From: Hysterium pulicare CBS 123377
Lineage: Eukaryota > Ascomycota > Dothideomycetes > Hysteriales > Hysteriaceae
Length of the DNA stretch: 64,000 nt
Direction: 5' to 3'
Assembly (NCBI GenBank): GCA_000467715.1
Contig: AJFK01000403.1
Coordinates: 62,001 to 126,000, forward strand
The notes under the pieces: model-generated
Databases searched by the model: none
Told to the model about the DNA's origin: nothing
Seen by the model: the letters and a program-made list of their open reading frames with translations, nothing else
Made by a program: the position numbers and the translations under genes
In this document: positions 1 through 11,240 of the stretch, one piece after another
How positions within the stretch are numbered: position 1 is the first letter of the stretch
Layout of the letters: every line of letters begins with the position of its first letter

Positions 1-558
1 CGGCACAATGGGATTCACGGAAGATTTCATCTGGCAATGAGTTCCAGATAGGGTCACATGACTTAATGGTTCGATGTCGAACATTCCTTCGTTGCGTATG
101 TGTCGTGGAATCTCTTTCCTTACGCTGGTGAATTGCGTTCACAATGCTAGTATTGACTTCACTTAGTAACTGAAACTAGGATACTTTGTTCAAAGCCATT
201 CCTTATACTACAAATATTCATTTTTTTCGATGAATCATCAACAAAAGCGCTGTTTCAGCATCTGCTCTCTCGATTATCCCTGTACCCTTAACTTCCCAAC
301 TCTATCCCCTCGCCGAGCCCACTACTTCCATTGTCCCTTTAGAGCGGAAACCCGTCAATAAATAGCTTCATCTGGGGGTGAAAGTTTATCTACTTTCATC
401 ATCAAACGAAATAAAGCTTGCCTCGTAATTTGTTTTCCTGCTTTACCCTTAACCAGCTCCACAACTCTTCCCGCCCTACAGCTCCACAACTCTTCCCGCC
501 CTATTCCAAACAGATTCGGCTTCCGCGACCAACCTCAAATCCAGTCTACGCCATTAAC
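1..558. other. Left-edge non-coding sequence
   Basis: No gene is supported here. The only clear structure is a 25-bp direct duplication listed separately. The stretch may be the promoter of the decayed F-box gene that follows. Confidence 0.4.
455..504. repeat. 25-bp tandem duplication
   Basis: A pyrimidine-rich 25-base unit beginning AGCTCCACAACTC is present twice in direct succession (455-479 and 480-504), with one mismatch at the last base. It lies about 55 bp upstream of the possible start of the first F-box paralog. Confidence 0.85.
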
Positions 559-2084
559 ATGATCTGCAAGCTCACCATTTCCGAGACTGAATTAGGGCAG
601 TCACTCTTAATGACCTGCCAGATGAACTACTTTTACTAGTAGCTGAGCTGCCGGAGAAGGAGGACGTGATACATCTTCGGTTGACGAGCAAGAGCCTCCT
701 TGGTCCTGCCACTTCTGCCTTATTCTCAAGCTTTCAAATCTTTCCGGCTTTCCCAACGGATCAACAAGGCTATACATTCCACTGTATTTCAAGCGACCCG
801 GCCTTGAACAAATGGGTAAAGCAAGTTATCACTGATCTCCGATCTAAGATACTCACTCCTCCGATGGTAAGTCTGGCCCCTTAAGTATCCCCCCTTGTTA
901 CTGTCAGGAATCAATATTTTCAGCGTAAAGCCAGTTCCCGCACACAACGCTATGTCAGACTTCCCTCTTATCAACAGTACCAACCCACTTTTAGGTCAAT
1001 ATTCTAGCACATGCCGGAAGGTTTGATTCTTTATTAACACTCATACTAGAATGGATTCGCCGGACCCTCAGCTTCTCTAGCTTAAGGCTCCTGACCATAC
1101 ATTTCCACGACCCGCTTCTGACATGTTTTCACACCGAAGGCCCTATATTTAAATTACTCTTCAACCAGGTCTACAACATGATTCCCTCGACGCTTCGCGA
1201 GTTGTCAATCACTAACTATACCTACCTCCGGGATTGCGCTTATCTGACAAAACATCGCGGGTTCCAACTCGTGTTGCAACGGATTGAGAAGCTTTCGCTA
1301 AACATCAAGGGGTCTATCGAACGAAGGCAATATCTCCATGGGCAGCCGTTTACCTTTGCTACGGTGCAATCTCACAACCACCAGTGGGGCGATATTCACA
1401 ACTTCACTAAGTCCCTTCCTAAGGCGTGGCTTTCCCATAACCTCGACCATCTCACGAAACCTGATCTCGGCTTTACGTATTACTTTGGCTGTTACCCGCG
1501 ACTTGATCTTCGTCAACTGAAATTCGCCAAGCTCAACGTGCTCAAGCTGGGAAAGTACATATTCTCGCATAGGTCTGATTTCGAGTGGATTGCATCTCAT
1601 GGCACTTTTGGTGGAGCTTTCCTTGCTTGACTGTCCAATCTTGATAGAGAGGATCACCGATATCGAGACAGACAGTGAGGGTTATATGCATTACTGGAAG
1701 CCACAAATCGGACAAACCAAAATGGTCCACGAAATACGGTGAGTGGATTAGTTTTCGCTCTTTCGAGAATGTCTGGAATCACTGAGGAGGTTCGAGATTG
1801 CTTGGGACTGGAACGATACTGAGTATTTCCAGCCCAGACCTTCAGAAGCTGACCTTCAAATTTTCGCTATCAACAGGTATAAGACTTACGACCTTGGGTG
1901 GGTCGTGAACAGTGACTTTTCACCTAACATGGCAATGTCTTCGGAGGGTCAGGATGCTGGCGGTTTGGCTCTTTTGCTCTAAAAGCTTGAGAAACGTGAT
2001 CGAATCGAGGAATTACGGGAGGAGTATGAACTATTGGAGGGATTTGATGAGGGTTCAGAGCACGCGTTTGATGGATTTGAGTGA
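559..2084 (+). pseudogene. Decayed F-box/LRR-like gene, paralog 1
   Basis: An F-box signature (LNDLPDELLLLVAELPEKED, then RLTSKSLLGPATSALFSSF) reads from about 606 in frame 3, but that frame has an upstream stop at 588 and no ATG. The nearest ATG (559) is in another frame. A plausible intron runs from GTAAGT at 867 to an AG near 923. The middle part (about 1016-1630) reads openly as a leucine-rich segment with the family signature of a KLGKYIFSH run followed by EWIASHG. An extra T near 1607-1612 then shifts the frame; continuing in the other frame gives LSLLDCPILIERI, which matches the paralogs. The C-terminal part (about 1790-2084) contains another stop near 1979. The same protein plan is seen at 2637-4129 and on the minus strand at 21991-23472. 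F-box proteins normally recruit substrates to SCF ubiquitin ligases. With several independent lesions this copy is almost certainly dead. Confidence 0.7.
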
Positions 2085-2636
2085 TAAATCAATAGTCTAT
2101 TCGTAGTCCTTTCAAGTCTTATATCCATATCTCTATTCTTAGTACATGTACTTGACTGCATGGATGATTTGAACTTTGTGACAGGCCTCAAAGCCATTTC
2201 CCATCCGAAGGCTGATTTGGAAAGTAGCATCATGACTATACCACCTTCTAAAGGGCTGCTGCAAATGAAATAAAAGACATCTACGTCCTGTAACTAAGCT
2301 TGAGATTGGCTTGCTAACCGCGAAATCTGAGATATGGCCACTCCACCATATGTGAAAGATCATGCATATTAAGCTATCACTAGGGCTTCTTTCACCGCCC
2401 GTTGTATCGTCACTTACTATTCAAGTAACGCCTGGATTATGTCATCTTCTCTGAGCCAATATCTAACTTCACCTCAACGCCTTGCACCTTTCCTCCTTCA
2501 ACCTCCTCCACCCTTCACTTCCACCTTTCTCATCACTTCAGTCCTTCCAATCCAAAGGTGGAAAGCCTCTGCGGAGGCCAACCAACACCTGAACTCACTA
2601 CGGCGGTTCGTTCTACCTTGATATCGAGCAGATCGC
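2085..2636. other. Intergenic spacer between F-box paralogs 1 and 2
   Basis: No coding signal with family resemblance on either strand. The last 200 bp are pyrimidine-rich (CTTCACCTC, CCTCCTTCAACCTCC), which suits a fungal promoter or 5' UTR for the next gene. Confidence 0.4.
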
Positions 2637-4129
2637 ATGTGTTCCACTATGGCACCCACGTTGAACGATCTGCCAGCCGAGCTGCTCCTTCAGATTGCTG
2701 ATGATCTTGACAAGCGGTCTTTGGCGAACCTTCGGCTCGCTTGCAAGCTGGTCTCGGGCGCTGCGGCTACAGCTTTGTTTGCGACCATCAAAGTGAGGCC
2801 GTGGAGTGATGAGTCTATTGAGGACACAGTAGAGAACATAAACAGCATTCTCAATCATCCTGATCTGGCGGGACTTGTAACAACCTTCCGGTTTTGCTTT
2901 GACGTTTGGTCTGTATACTCGAGGTCCGACAGGGTAAGTGGAAGACCGGATCGGCTAAAGATTTTACAAGACTAATTCATCTATGTCAGTTTGAATATGC
3001 CGGGGTCGTTACAAGTAATTTCGAACGTCTTGTCGATGCATTCGAAGCGGCAAGGTCATTTCCCAATCTCCGATCTGTCCAAATGGTGTTCGACGGAGAA
3101 GACTTCGGACTTTGGGATATCGGAGACATGCCGTACTATTGAATGGAAATATTGGGTGCGTTCTTCGAGAAATTCAACGCAGAAAATGTATTACAGCATA
3201 TCAAGCGACTGTCAGTGACCAACATGTGCGTCTGGGGTAGTATTGGTGAGGCTGAAGATACCATCGCGGTCACAAAGGACCTCCAACATCTGTGTTTGGC
3301 AATAAGGAATGACTTTGATGCTTCCAATTTGGTTGCATTCTCTGACATCGACCAGCCTCTTGATGGTGAGCGTCAGTGGTTCTATGAATCGGAATTGCTA
3401 CCTTGCTGGGTTCGACCAGGCAGTACAAATCTCAAGCACCTCGAGCTCTATTTGAGCGCTTATAGCGGATTCTATCCTCATCTGAACATCCTGACTTTGG
3501 AGTTTCCCCGTTTGGAGACGCTGAAGCTTCGGAGATTCACATTTTCCAATGATTTGGAACTGGACTGGTTGAACAGTCACGGACGCACTTTGAAAGAGCT
3601 GGCTCTCATAGACTGCCCTATACTGGTGCAGGCCTCCAGCAGGATGGAGGTTGATGAGAACGGCTATCCTATCTCCAATCGAATCCGCCCGATGAATGAT
3701 GTCTACACGAACACGTACACCAGCGCTTGGGAGAAGTACTTCTCTTCTTTTCGAGACAATCTACCAAAACTGCGACATTTCTTTATCTACGGACATTCGG
3801 TCTCGTTTCAAACTGGCGTCCCACGGCAACGCAACGACAAGTTGATACTTCGCCAGAGCCGATACCAGAGGTACGACCGCGGATTTGTTTTAGCGAACGA
3901 CTTTACGCGGACACTGGCGAATGAGAACCTTGGCCGCGACGCCGGCGCTCTGACAGGGCTTCTGCGCAAGATCAGTCAGCAAGGCTGGCAAAGATTGGAG
4001 GAGAAGTACGGAAATGAGGGCGGTTTCCACGAAGCTTACGGCTTTACTGACTCCAAGGAGATGATAGAAGGGTCGAGACGTGACTTGGATTCTGCATCTG
4101 ATCCGAATGTGATGATGGGGAATCCTTGA
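2637..4129 (+). CDS. F-box/LRR-like protein, paralog 2, with one in-frame TGA
   Basis: Exon 1 (2637-2933; a second ATG at 2649 is equally possible) encodes an F-box: LNDLPAELLLQIADDLDKRS, then NLRLACKLVSGAAATALFA. A 56-bp intron (2934-2989, GTAAGT..CAG) joins in frame to exon 2, which reads FEYAGVVTSNFERLVDAFEA and on to PYY. A TGA follows at 3140-3142. The same frame then continues without interruption for 328 codons to 4129, with the family signature FTFSNDLELDWLNSHG and TLKELALIDCPIL. I tested splice sites around the TGA: the nearest donor (GTACTA at 3131) and acceptors leave the wrong phase, so no intron removes it. The gene is thus intact except for one nonsense codon, suggesting a very recent pseudogene, an assembly error, or readthrough. 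The predicted role is SCF substrate adaptor, by family only. It sits 0.55 kb downstream of a decayed paralog in the same orientation. Confidence 0.65.
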
Positions 4130-4768
4130 TGAGGGGTGAAGGAGCTATCTTTCCATGGTCTAGCTTCGGAGGGCTTGATACTTCGATGGATTGTATGCGG
4201 TCGGTCTAATCTATGCACAGAATGCAAATCCGATCGTACGAATTGAAGCTGGCGAAATCAAAATTGGACTCTTTCTGGGTTTATTATCTGGGTTCTTACT
4301 CCATTTCCTGAGACTGGATTCTTGGGCAGAAGAATGTGAAAAGCGGGTTGATTATGATTTTGAGCAGAAAATCAGATGAATAAACGATGTGCAGACAATG
4401 CATTTAATTGAGAATGCAACCCACAATCCTGGGACCTTTTGATAGAGTGCAATTCTCCCGTTCATCTATGCATGCATAGGTTCATAAGTCTTTGCACTAT
4501 GCATCCGAGCGTTTTCCTGCTGGTCTCAGCCTTCAAGAGAAGTAGGCACACCCATGAACATCTTCATGAACATCTTCATGAACGAGTGGCATGTTTCATA
4601 GTCCTTTCCTTACCCACAACCAAGATTCTATCTATGATAGATCCAACCCTCAATCGTCCCATTCATACACCCATAATTCTTCTCATTCATACACCCCATG
4701 ATCCTTCTCATCCTTTTCCCCTACTCCACCAAACTCCTCAACCCCTCCTAGGTATCTGCATAACCAAA
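4130..4768. other. Intergenic region between convergent genes
   Basis: Contains the 3' sides of the F-box gene (plus) and the Tsr4-like gene (minus). It holds a short 12-bp tandem repeat (listed) and, at about 4660-4709, an imperfect doubled ATTCATACACCC..CTTCTC segment. No gene seen. Confidence 0.4.
4553..4585. repeat. 12-bp tandem repeat, about 2.7 copies
   Basis: Unit CATGAACATCTT occurs at 4553-4564 and 4565-4576, followed by a partial third copy. Simple tandem repeat in an intergenic region, probably replication slippage. Confidence 0.85.
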
Positions 4769-6129
4769 TCACCTCTTAGCAACCTCCTCCCACTGCACCC
4801 CCACCCATTCCTCCAAATACCCAACCTCGCCTTCCCCCACATCCCTCGGCGAACAATCCCTCGCACAAACACCCAATATCACAGTCCCCCATTCCATACC
4901 CTCAAGACCCAGCTCCTCAGCCTCCAACTCCGCAATCGCATGCGGAGTCAACTGAACCTCAAATACCCTCTCCGCGCCACAGTTCTGACATCTCGGCATA
5001 CCTGCGCCTTCCGTCGTAGTAACCTTCGAAATAGAAGCGTGATCAGAGTGCGAAGGCGGTGCAAGAAGTTTTCCTACAGCATCATCGCGGCTATAGAGTA
5101 TTGGTTGTCCACGAAACTCATATCTTAGAACCTGCTCCGCATTCTGGCCTATCCTGTCCGCGAATCGCTGGAAGGTCCTATCGAGACTGCTTTCGAAGGC
5201 ATCTTTATCTTCCTTCCCTCCGCTACTACTACTACTTGAAGCAGCTCCCGGCTCATCGATGTCCATACGTGCGCTTGAAGGGAGAGAGGGTGTGGATGGG
5301 GCGTCGAGACTTTCGTATTCGGCGACGAGGTGGTAGTGGGGGTAGGGCTGGGGAAAGTCTTTTTGGGAGGGCCACGGTTCATGCGGGCGGGGTGATGATG
5401 TGGTTTGATCTGGCTTTGAGGCAGATATGCGGGCTTTGGATGCGAAGGTTTCGGGGAGGGTGGAGATCGTTTTTTCGGTTTCGCCTCGAGCCGGTTGGGT
5501 TGGCTGTTGGGAGGCGGGAGAGGCGAAGGGATTCGCGGTTGAGGATGCCGAGGAGAAAGGGTATGCAACTGCTTTCCCTGATACAGAAGAGAAATGGTTT
5601 GCGAACGGGTTCGCGGATGGTGATGTGGCATTGGGACTTTTGACACCGAAGATGGATTCTCCAAGATTAGTCTGAGGCTTCTTTTCCTCCTTTGCCGGTG
5701 GGGGCGACATCTCTTGTGTCTTTGTTTGATTCTTCTCCTGCCCTTTTGAGACTCGCACTCCTCTTATTCCCCTCACGCTGCCATTCTTCCGCCTACATGC
5801 CTTCCTCCGACAAGTGAATATATATAACCGTCGCTCGTGTCCTGGAAAATGTTCAGGTAGATCGCCATTGAGTTCGAGAAGTAGAGTGAGGAGGCTATTG
5901 CAGACTTTGCATTTGGCGAGGGCACCAGAGGGCGCAGACTGCTCGTTGAGCCATGTCTAGATTACGAGTCAGTTTATAGAATTTGCGATGGCGGGGAAGA
6001 GTCTACTGGGTGGCCGCCTAAATGACTTATACTGTCGCCAGTGGGTTCTTTGGATACATAGCCTAGCAATACATTTGTTTCTGTATAGTCATCCTCGTCG
6101 CCGGAGGAGTCGCTATCGTAGGGAGACAT
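4769..6129 (-). CDS. TSR4: Tsr4/PDCD2-type 20S rRNA accumulation protein
   Basis: Two exons: 6129-6007 (41 codons) and 5956-4769, separated by a 50-bp intron (5957-6006, phase 0), giving 436 residues. The N terminus reads VLLGYVSKEP, then HLGGHP and TWLNEQSAPSG, the usual opening of PDCD2/Tsr4 proteins. It is followed by a zinc-binding region with CKVCN and FTCRRKAC. The middle is low-complexity Ser/Pro. The C-terminal PDCD2_C domain is clear: RYEFRGQPILYSRDD, MPRCQNCGAERVFEVQL, then GMEWGTVILGVCARDC and the terminal EEWVGVQWEE. In yeast Tsr4 is a cytoplasmic dedicated chaperone of the 40S protein uS5 (Rps2), needed for 20S pre-rRNA processing. Family assignment is strong from these motifs. 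The exact substrate in this species is inferred. Confidence 0.92.
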
Positions 6130-9100
6130 TGTTCATGATAGTACAGTCGCGATAGAAGTATGGTGGAGAGAAATTTGGGTACCTTATCGATAACCTTAAT
6201 CTTAGCGTAAATCTGTGCCACTGTGGCTAAAAGACAAATAGAGTCCATCTCCAAAAGTCCTACAACTTCTATGTCAAAGTCGCTGAGCTGCCATTCTATC
6301 TATCCTAGTCTGGCCTGCCGTACAAATAAAGTTCAAATCCTGTTCCTCGCAACCACCATCTTGTTGAATCAACTAGCGTTATATAACATGTAAGAGCAAT
6401 GGAGTAAGTCCGGAACGCATAGGCTTTTGAATTGGAATAGATGATGTTTGTTTATACCTATTGATGATTTGTGCATGCACTGATTCTAATTGATCGACGA
6501 GGGAATGGCTGGAGTTCTTATGGGTATCGCAATTGATCCGGCCCACCAAATGTAAGGGGTTGGCTTAGAGGCCATCTAATTCGAGAGGGCAGGATTGATA
6601 ATGTTTGTATGTGTTGAAACAAGACGACAGTGCAATGAAGTGGCTTCTACGCAGCTGAAAGTTTCTCAGCTCTAACAAGTTGTCGAATTTGACCTCGGGG
6701 TGTCATTGAGTAGAAGTAGAATCGATAACGAATAATAGCCACCTAAAGCTATTAAGGGGTCTAGTTCAACAAGAAGGATGCACCACACACGCAGAGTATT
6801 GGATTGATCGAAGACGCTTGGGGTGATCGTTGTCAGAGGAACCGGTTGGAGGGTTCGTCGAAGTTGAAGTCGATGCGTCCATATCATACTTACAACTCTT
6901 CCCACTTTACCATACTCTCGTATACTATTGTGGGGACGTTGATGTGGCAAGTCCTATTACTCATCTCCGGACACTGTGCGGCTGTGCGGTAGTGGCGAGA
7001 GGACCAGTATGATTTGGAACGGCATGGTGTAATAGGCATATTGTTGTCGTGAAAGTTTCCTTAGAAGAAAGAAAGGGATGAAAGGAAATGCTGATAATGA
7101 CGAAAGAAAGGGGAAGGCTATGGCTTCGATGAGCTTCATTGTTTCGCCAGTGTCTCCCTCTCATCGGCCTTCTTGCGCTGCTATGGATTGAGATGCAATG
7201 ACAATATCGCCCCTTAATCTTCAATGGAACTTTACTTTCGCGCTCGGCTAGGGCTTGAAAACATCCTCTAGCGTAGACATCGTGGTTACTCGGTCGAAAC
7301 TTCAGATGCGAGCATAATATTGCAATTCTCCTTATAGATACAAACCCGGCGTCCTAAATGATGGAAGGTGGCACACCCCTGCGGAGGGCGATTCCATGAT
7401 CCGTCCCGGGCTGGAGGGACGCGTCATGTTGAGGCGCGTAAACTTGGACATGTCAATGAATATGGCTGGGCGACAAGACATCGAAATGAAACTTGCGAGA
7501 GGACGGAGTAAGAAGATTTAGACCTAATCCCGATGATGTGTGAAGCTGACTTGAAGATAAGACTTTTCACGTGAGTATAATACAAATTCCAGGGAACGCT
7601 ATACAAGCAGGGGTACCTGAATGGATCCAGACTTTTGGCCGTGACCTGGATTTGGGTGTGAGGGAGCCAATATGGGATGTTCCGTTTACGTTTCTTAGTC
7701 TATGGAGCTCCGTGAAAGAGGTAATATATTGATAATAGAAGCCGTCATGAAAGTGTTATAAAGCTTTGAGAAACAATGATTGGAAGCATGACTTAAGCCC
7801 CTCTAGGAAGATTCAGTGACGCTGAGAAGACAGTATCGAAGGCGTATACAGCTCAAAGACAATGAAGCGTGAACAAGCTTCTTACTCCAATTTACGAATA
7901 AGCTTGGCGAACTGTGTGGTAATCTAAGTTCCCTTTCCGCATCCAGCTTAGCGACTATACTCACCCCGGTATTAGGTCTCAAGGTATACGTAACCTTTCA
8001 CGTGGCCAATCCAGTACTTCAATCCAGGTTCTCGTTACAACGTGCGGTAATGTGTGCCCAAACATAGGAAAAACCGTCAGGTACCGGTGCGCAAACATAC
8101 CGCTTGACCCATCTCGGAAAGAAGACCGCTCTCGTCATCTATTCAAATATTGATCATATATGGTCGTAACCTGGTATTGAGCAGTCCATCCAACTTTAGG
8201 TCAGGTGTTAGAAACTGGATAGAGCCCAACCACCGGTTGATTGACATGCACTGCACACAGTCAATTTAATAAAGTTGTGATGTTGTTGTGAGAGTTGCAG
8301 CGTGAGGCGAGATTTTCTGCGTCGGAGTTGAGCAGCGAAAAATAAAGTTATTGAACAAATTGGGTAGAGCCCGGTTCTTCTCCTGGCAGAGGCTAAATCA
8401 GGCCCGGTTGAGAAGCGGAACTTTTATGGACTGCAATTTTTCTCCGCCAAGTAAACTGGGGAAAATCTGGAGATCTCGTTGTTGTGACGCATGGCGTCGG
8501 GTGAAACTGCCCCCATAGGGAAGACCGCGGAAATTTTGCTGTTAGCTAGGCCTGAGAGTTAGGTCAGCGAACGGTTGAAGTGCCTGTAGTCCCATATTGA
8601 CAGGTGTCACGGACTGCTGAGGAAAGGAAAGAGCCGGCCTTAGCTCTTGAAAATTGTCCGTTGACGAGATGAAGCGGAGTGAACAGCATGGGTATCCAAG
8701 AATTCGGAAAGATTCATATTTGGAAAAGACAGACTTACAGCAGACAAGTTGGACTCATGAGGTAGAGTTGAATACCACACACAGCTGAAACCCTAACATC
8801 AACTAGTTACCAGAAATTAGATGGATGTCATCTATTGCGCCTTATGGTGGATCGAGACAATTTCCAGCTGCATTTCGTCATTTGTCCTGAGCCTGACGTG
8901 AAGCTCAACAACTTCTATCACAGGCTGTCCTTCTCCGCATAGGATGTTCGGTCCGAGCAATAAGTCGAGATTCTGATCTCCGAATCGCCTTCTGGAATGT
9001 TTCAACGGCCGACTCCGAGTTTGTGCAAGGAAACATTAGAGGACTGGTATCCAATGAAAGAATGGCGTGATAGATGATATCATCGCCTACCACAATTTCG

Positions 9101-9719
9101 CACCAACAAAAGCGCTTGAAATATGCATGTCTCGCGATAGAGAAGGGGAGCGGCGGCCAACGTCTGCCGGGGGATGAAACAAAGTTAATTGAGGTTGTGG
9201 AGATGCAGCCTGGGGAAAAAGCATTTAGCCAAGAGCGAATCCCCAGAAATACGAAATTAGCGAATACGGGCCGAGACCCTTCTCTTTAACTTGGATTCAT
9301 ATACGTGAAAGCTTTGGCCATTGCTTCTATGAACTTCTGAATGGGTTCGGAAGAATTGTATCGCCAATGGGTGGTCGTCATCGGGATGATGTTCTACCTT
9401 TTTGGGAAGAATATCCGTATGCACGATGGTACTGATGAGACTCGAATATTCCATCATTAATATCTAGCCCTGTTTCTACAACCACTTTGACGGTGCTATC
9501 CTTGATATCTGGTATCCTGTTCCGAGCAAGTCGCTTGGAAAAAATAGATGCCGTCCAGGTAGGCAGTCTATGGTGAACGTGCCAAAGCGTTTGTAAGGGC
9601 ATCATTACTACTCAGGTTGGATATAAAAAGAGGACGCTTTCCAGAATATTCAGACATCATCACTCACTTCAAACTCACAATCGATCAATCTTTTCGATCC
9701 CACCTCCACTACAATCAAA
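6130..9719. other. 3.6-kb region without a recognisable gene
   Basis: Both strands carry only short frames without family motifs, convincing intron chains or sustained coding character. I see no transposase, RNA gene or repeat array. The right end holds the TATA box and leader of the small secreted-protein gene. Unannotated non-coding RNA or a heavily decayed element cannot be excluded by eye. Confidence 0.4.
9622..9629 (+). promoter_or_regulatory. Probable TATA box of the small secreted-protein gene
   Basis: TATAAAAA lies about 98 bp upstream of the ATG at 9720, with a short AC-rich leader (CACTTCAAACTCACAATCGATC) and a favourable start context (AATCAAAATGCAG). This architecture is common for strongly expressed fungal secreted proteins. 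Confidence 0.5.
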
Positions 9720-10055
9720 ATGCAGTTCACCACCGTCGTTCTTGCCATCTTGGCTGCCGTCCCAGCGCTTGCCCTTCCCCAAGCTCCAGAGCTCACTGGT
9801 CTGCCAGCTCTCCCATCGGGCTTCTCCCTCCCAACTGCTCTTCCAAGCGGTTTCTCCGAGCGCCCACGCCCATCTAGACGCCCGCGTCCCTCCGAATTCT
9901 CAATCCCCTCCGGCGCAGAGCCATCTGAGTACCCAAGACCCTCGCGTGGTCCCCGACCTTCAGAGTTCTCCGGCAGCTTCCCAGAGCCCACCTTCAGCTT
10001 CTCCCGCCACAGCCGTGCCCCACGCCCAACCCCATCTGCCGCGCCATCAGCATAG
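9720..10055 (+). CDS. Small secreted Pro/Ser-rich repeat protein
   Basis: Single-exon frame of 111 residues. Residues 1-19 are a typical secretion signal (MQFTTVVLAILAAVPALALP). The mature part is low-complexity and repetitive, with variants of LPSGF (PALPSGFSLPTALPSGFS) and then of RPRPSEFS / EPSEYPRPSRG / PRPSEFSGS, and almost no aromatic or Cys residues beyond Phe/Tyr in the repeats. It has no cysteine, so it is not a classical disulfide-rich effector. The basic, Pro-rich repeats look like a cell-wall or extracellular-matrix-associated peptide, or a repeat-containing effector candidate. No enzyme domain is visible. A TATA box and good start context support expression. It stands alone between two gene-poor stretches. 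The function is unknown. Confidence 0.75.
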   Translation: MQFTTVVLAILAAVPALALPQAPELTGLPALPSGFSLPTALPSGFSERPRPSRRPRPSEFSIPSGAEPSEYPRPSRGPRPSEFSGSFPEPTFSFSRHSRAPRPTPSAAPSA

Positions 10056-11240
10056 ACGAGCGACAGATCGAACCGCAAAATGTTCCGCAAAATGTTGTCA
10101 ATAAGGTGGAATGCGGGGGAAATATCCAGGAATATCATATGTGGTGGTTGGGGGAAGTTTCTTTAGTTGTACGATCGGTGGTTTGGGGTAAAGTTCAAAA
10201 AGGTGGAAGGCGAAGGCGGTGGTTTGGAGACCGTATTGTAGTATCTTGACCAACTCTTCACTGTCTCTACTGCAACTCAATCGAACTGCTTTGACAAGCA
10301 TCGGTCCAATGCTGTGCGTGATTCAACGCCGTCCAAAATAACAGGATGAAACTACGTGACTTGCCAATGCAGATCTTACCGAACCATCGTTGAAATTTGG
10401 GCTATCGGGATTTGCACAGTCCGGATTTCTCTGACATGGATGGCGACTATTTCGAGATCCATGGATATCCAAGCTTGATGAGATGTGAAGCTATTGGTTG
10501 GTGAGTCCCCCTACTAGGTAAACCCAATCGCAAGGGCACTATATGGTAGCCTAGGTATTTGACGCATAGCCCTAATCAGGAATCAAAATTTGTCAGCTAA
10601 ATGAGGTGGGATCAATCTGCTGGGAGACCCTAGCGACGCCGATTGGACGTAAGAGGCGGGTGATAATTTCTAAGTCGGACCACCGTGAGCGAAATGTATA
10701 GTGGCGTTGCAATGGCAGAGGCAGGCATATAGAAGTCAGTTATTGCAAAATTGGACGAGTAGGACCCATATGGTTTTTTGAGTAGATGGATGACCCAAAA
10801 CAAGAGCCAAGGAGGTGGAGAACGAGCCTTGGGACTTCCATCCGCCCATTCCGACAAGTACAAAATTTGTTTAGGAGTATGCTGTGTCAGCTCGTATCAC
10901 CTAGAGGGATGAAGTCTGAGATGGTAGAGGCAAGGACTGCATATCGTTAAGGAAAAGCAAAGGACGAGATCGCTGCCTTGCTGGTAAGCACTGAAGACAA
11001 TTCGAGGGTCGATCCTAGAGTTTGGTGCTTCTACTCAGCCCTCAAGGCCTGTAAGAATAGCTGTTGAGGCTAGATTCAGAGGTCTCTGAAATTGAACAAC
11101 CCTTGAATCTCACTTTAGATTTCACTCTGAAAGCTTTTCCACAAAAACAGTGGAGGTTGGCGAAGAGCCAGGCAAACGTCACTAGCTAGAATCCGGGAAG
11201 GCGGGGTGTTTGGCGCCTCCGCCACGGTGTCGGCGCATTA
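10056..11240. other. Intergenic, nothing recognised
   Basis: Only scattered short frames on both strands, with no domain signature, tRNA cloverleaf or repeat array. It is the common 3' region of the secreted-protein gene and of the minus-strand oxygenase gene. Confidence 0.4.

Noticed and set aside
3140-3145. Programmed UGA readthrough of the peroxisomal type
   Set aside because: The known strong fungal context is UGA-CUA. Here it is UGA-AUG, and at 54517 it is UGA-ACA, so neither fits.
3131-3194. Intron GTACTA..TTACAG to remove the TGA in F-box paralog 2
   Set aside because: Length 64 bp is fine, but the phase at the acceptor does not fit the downstream family frame.
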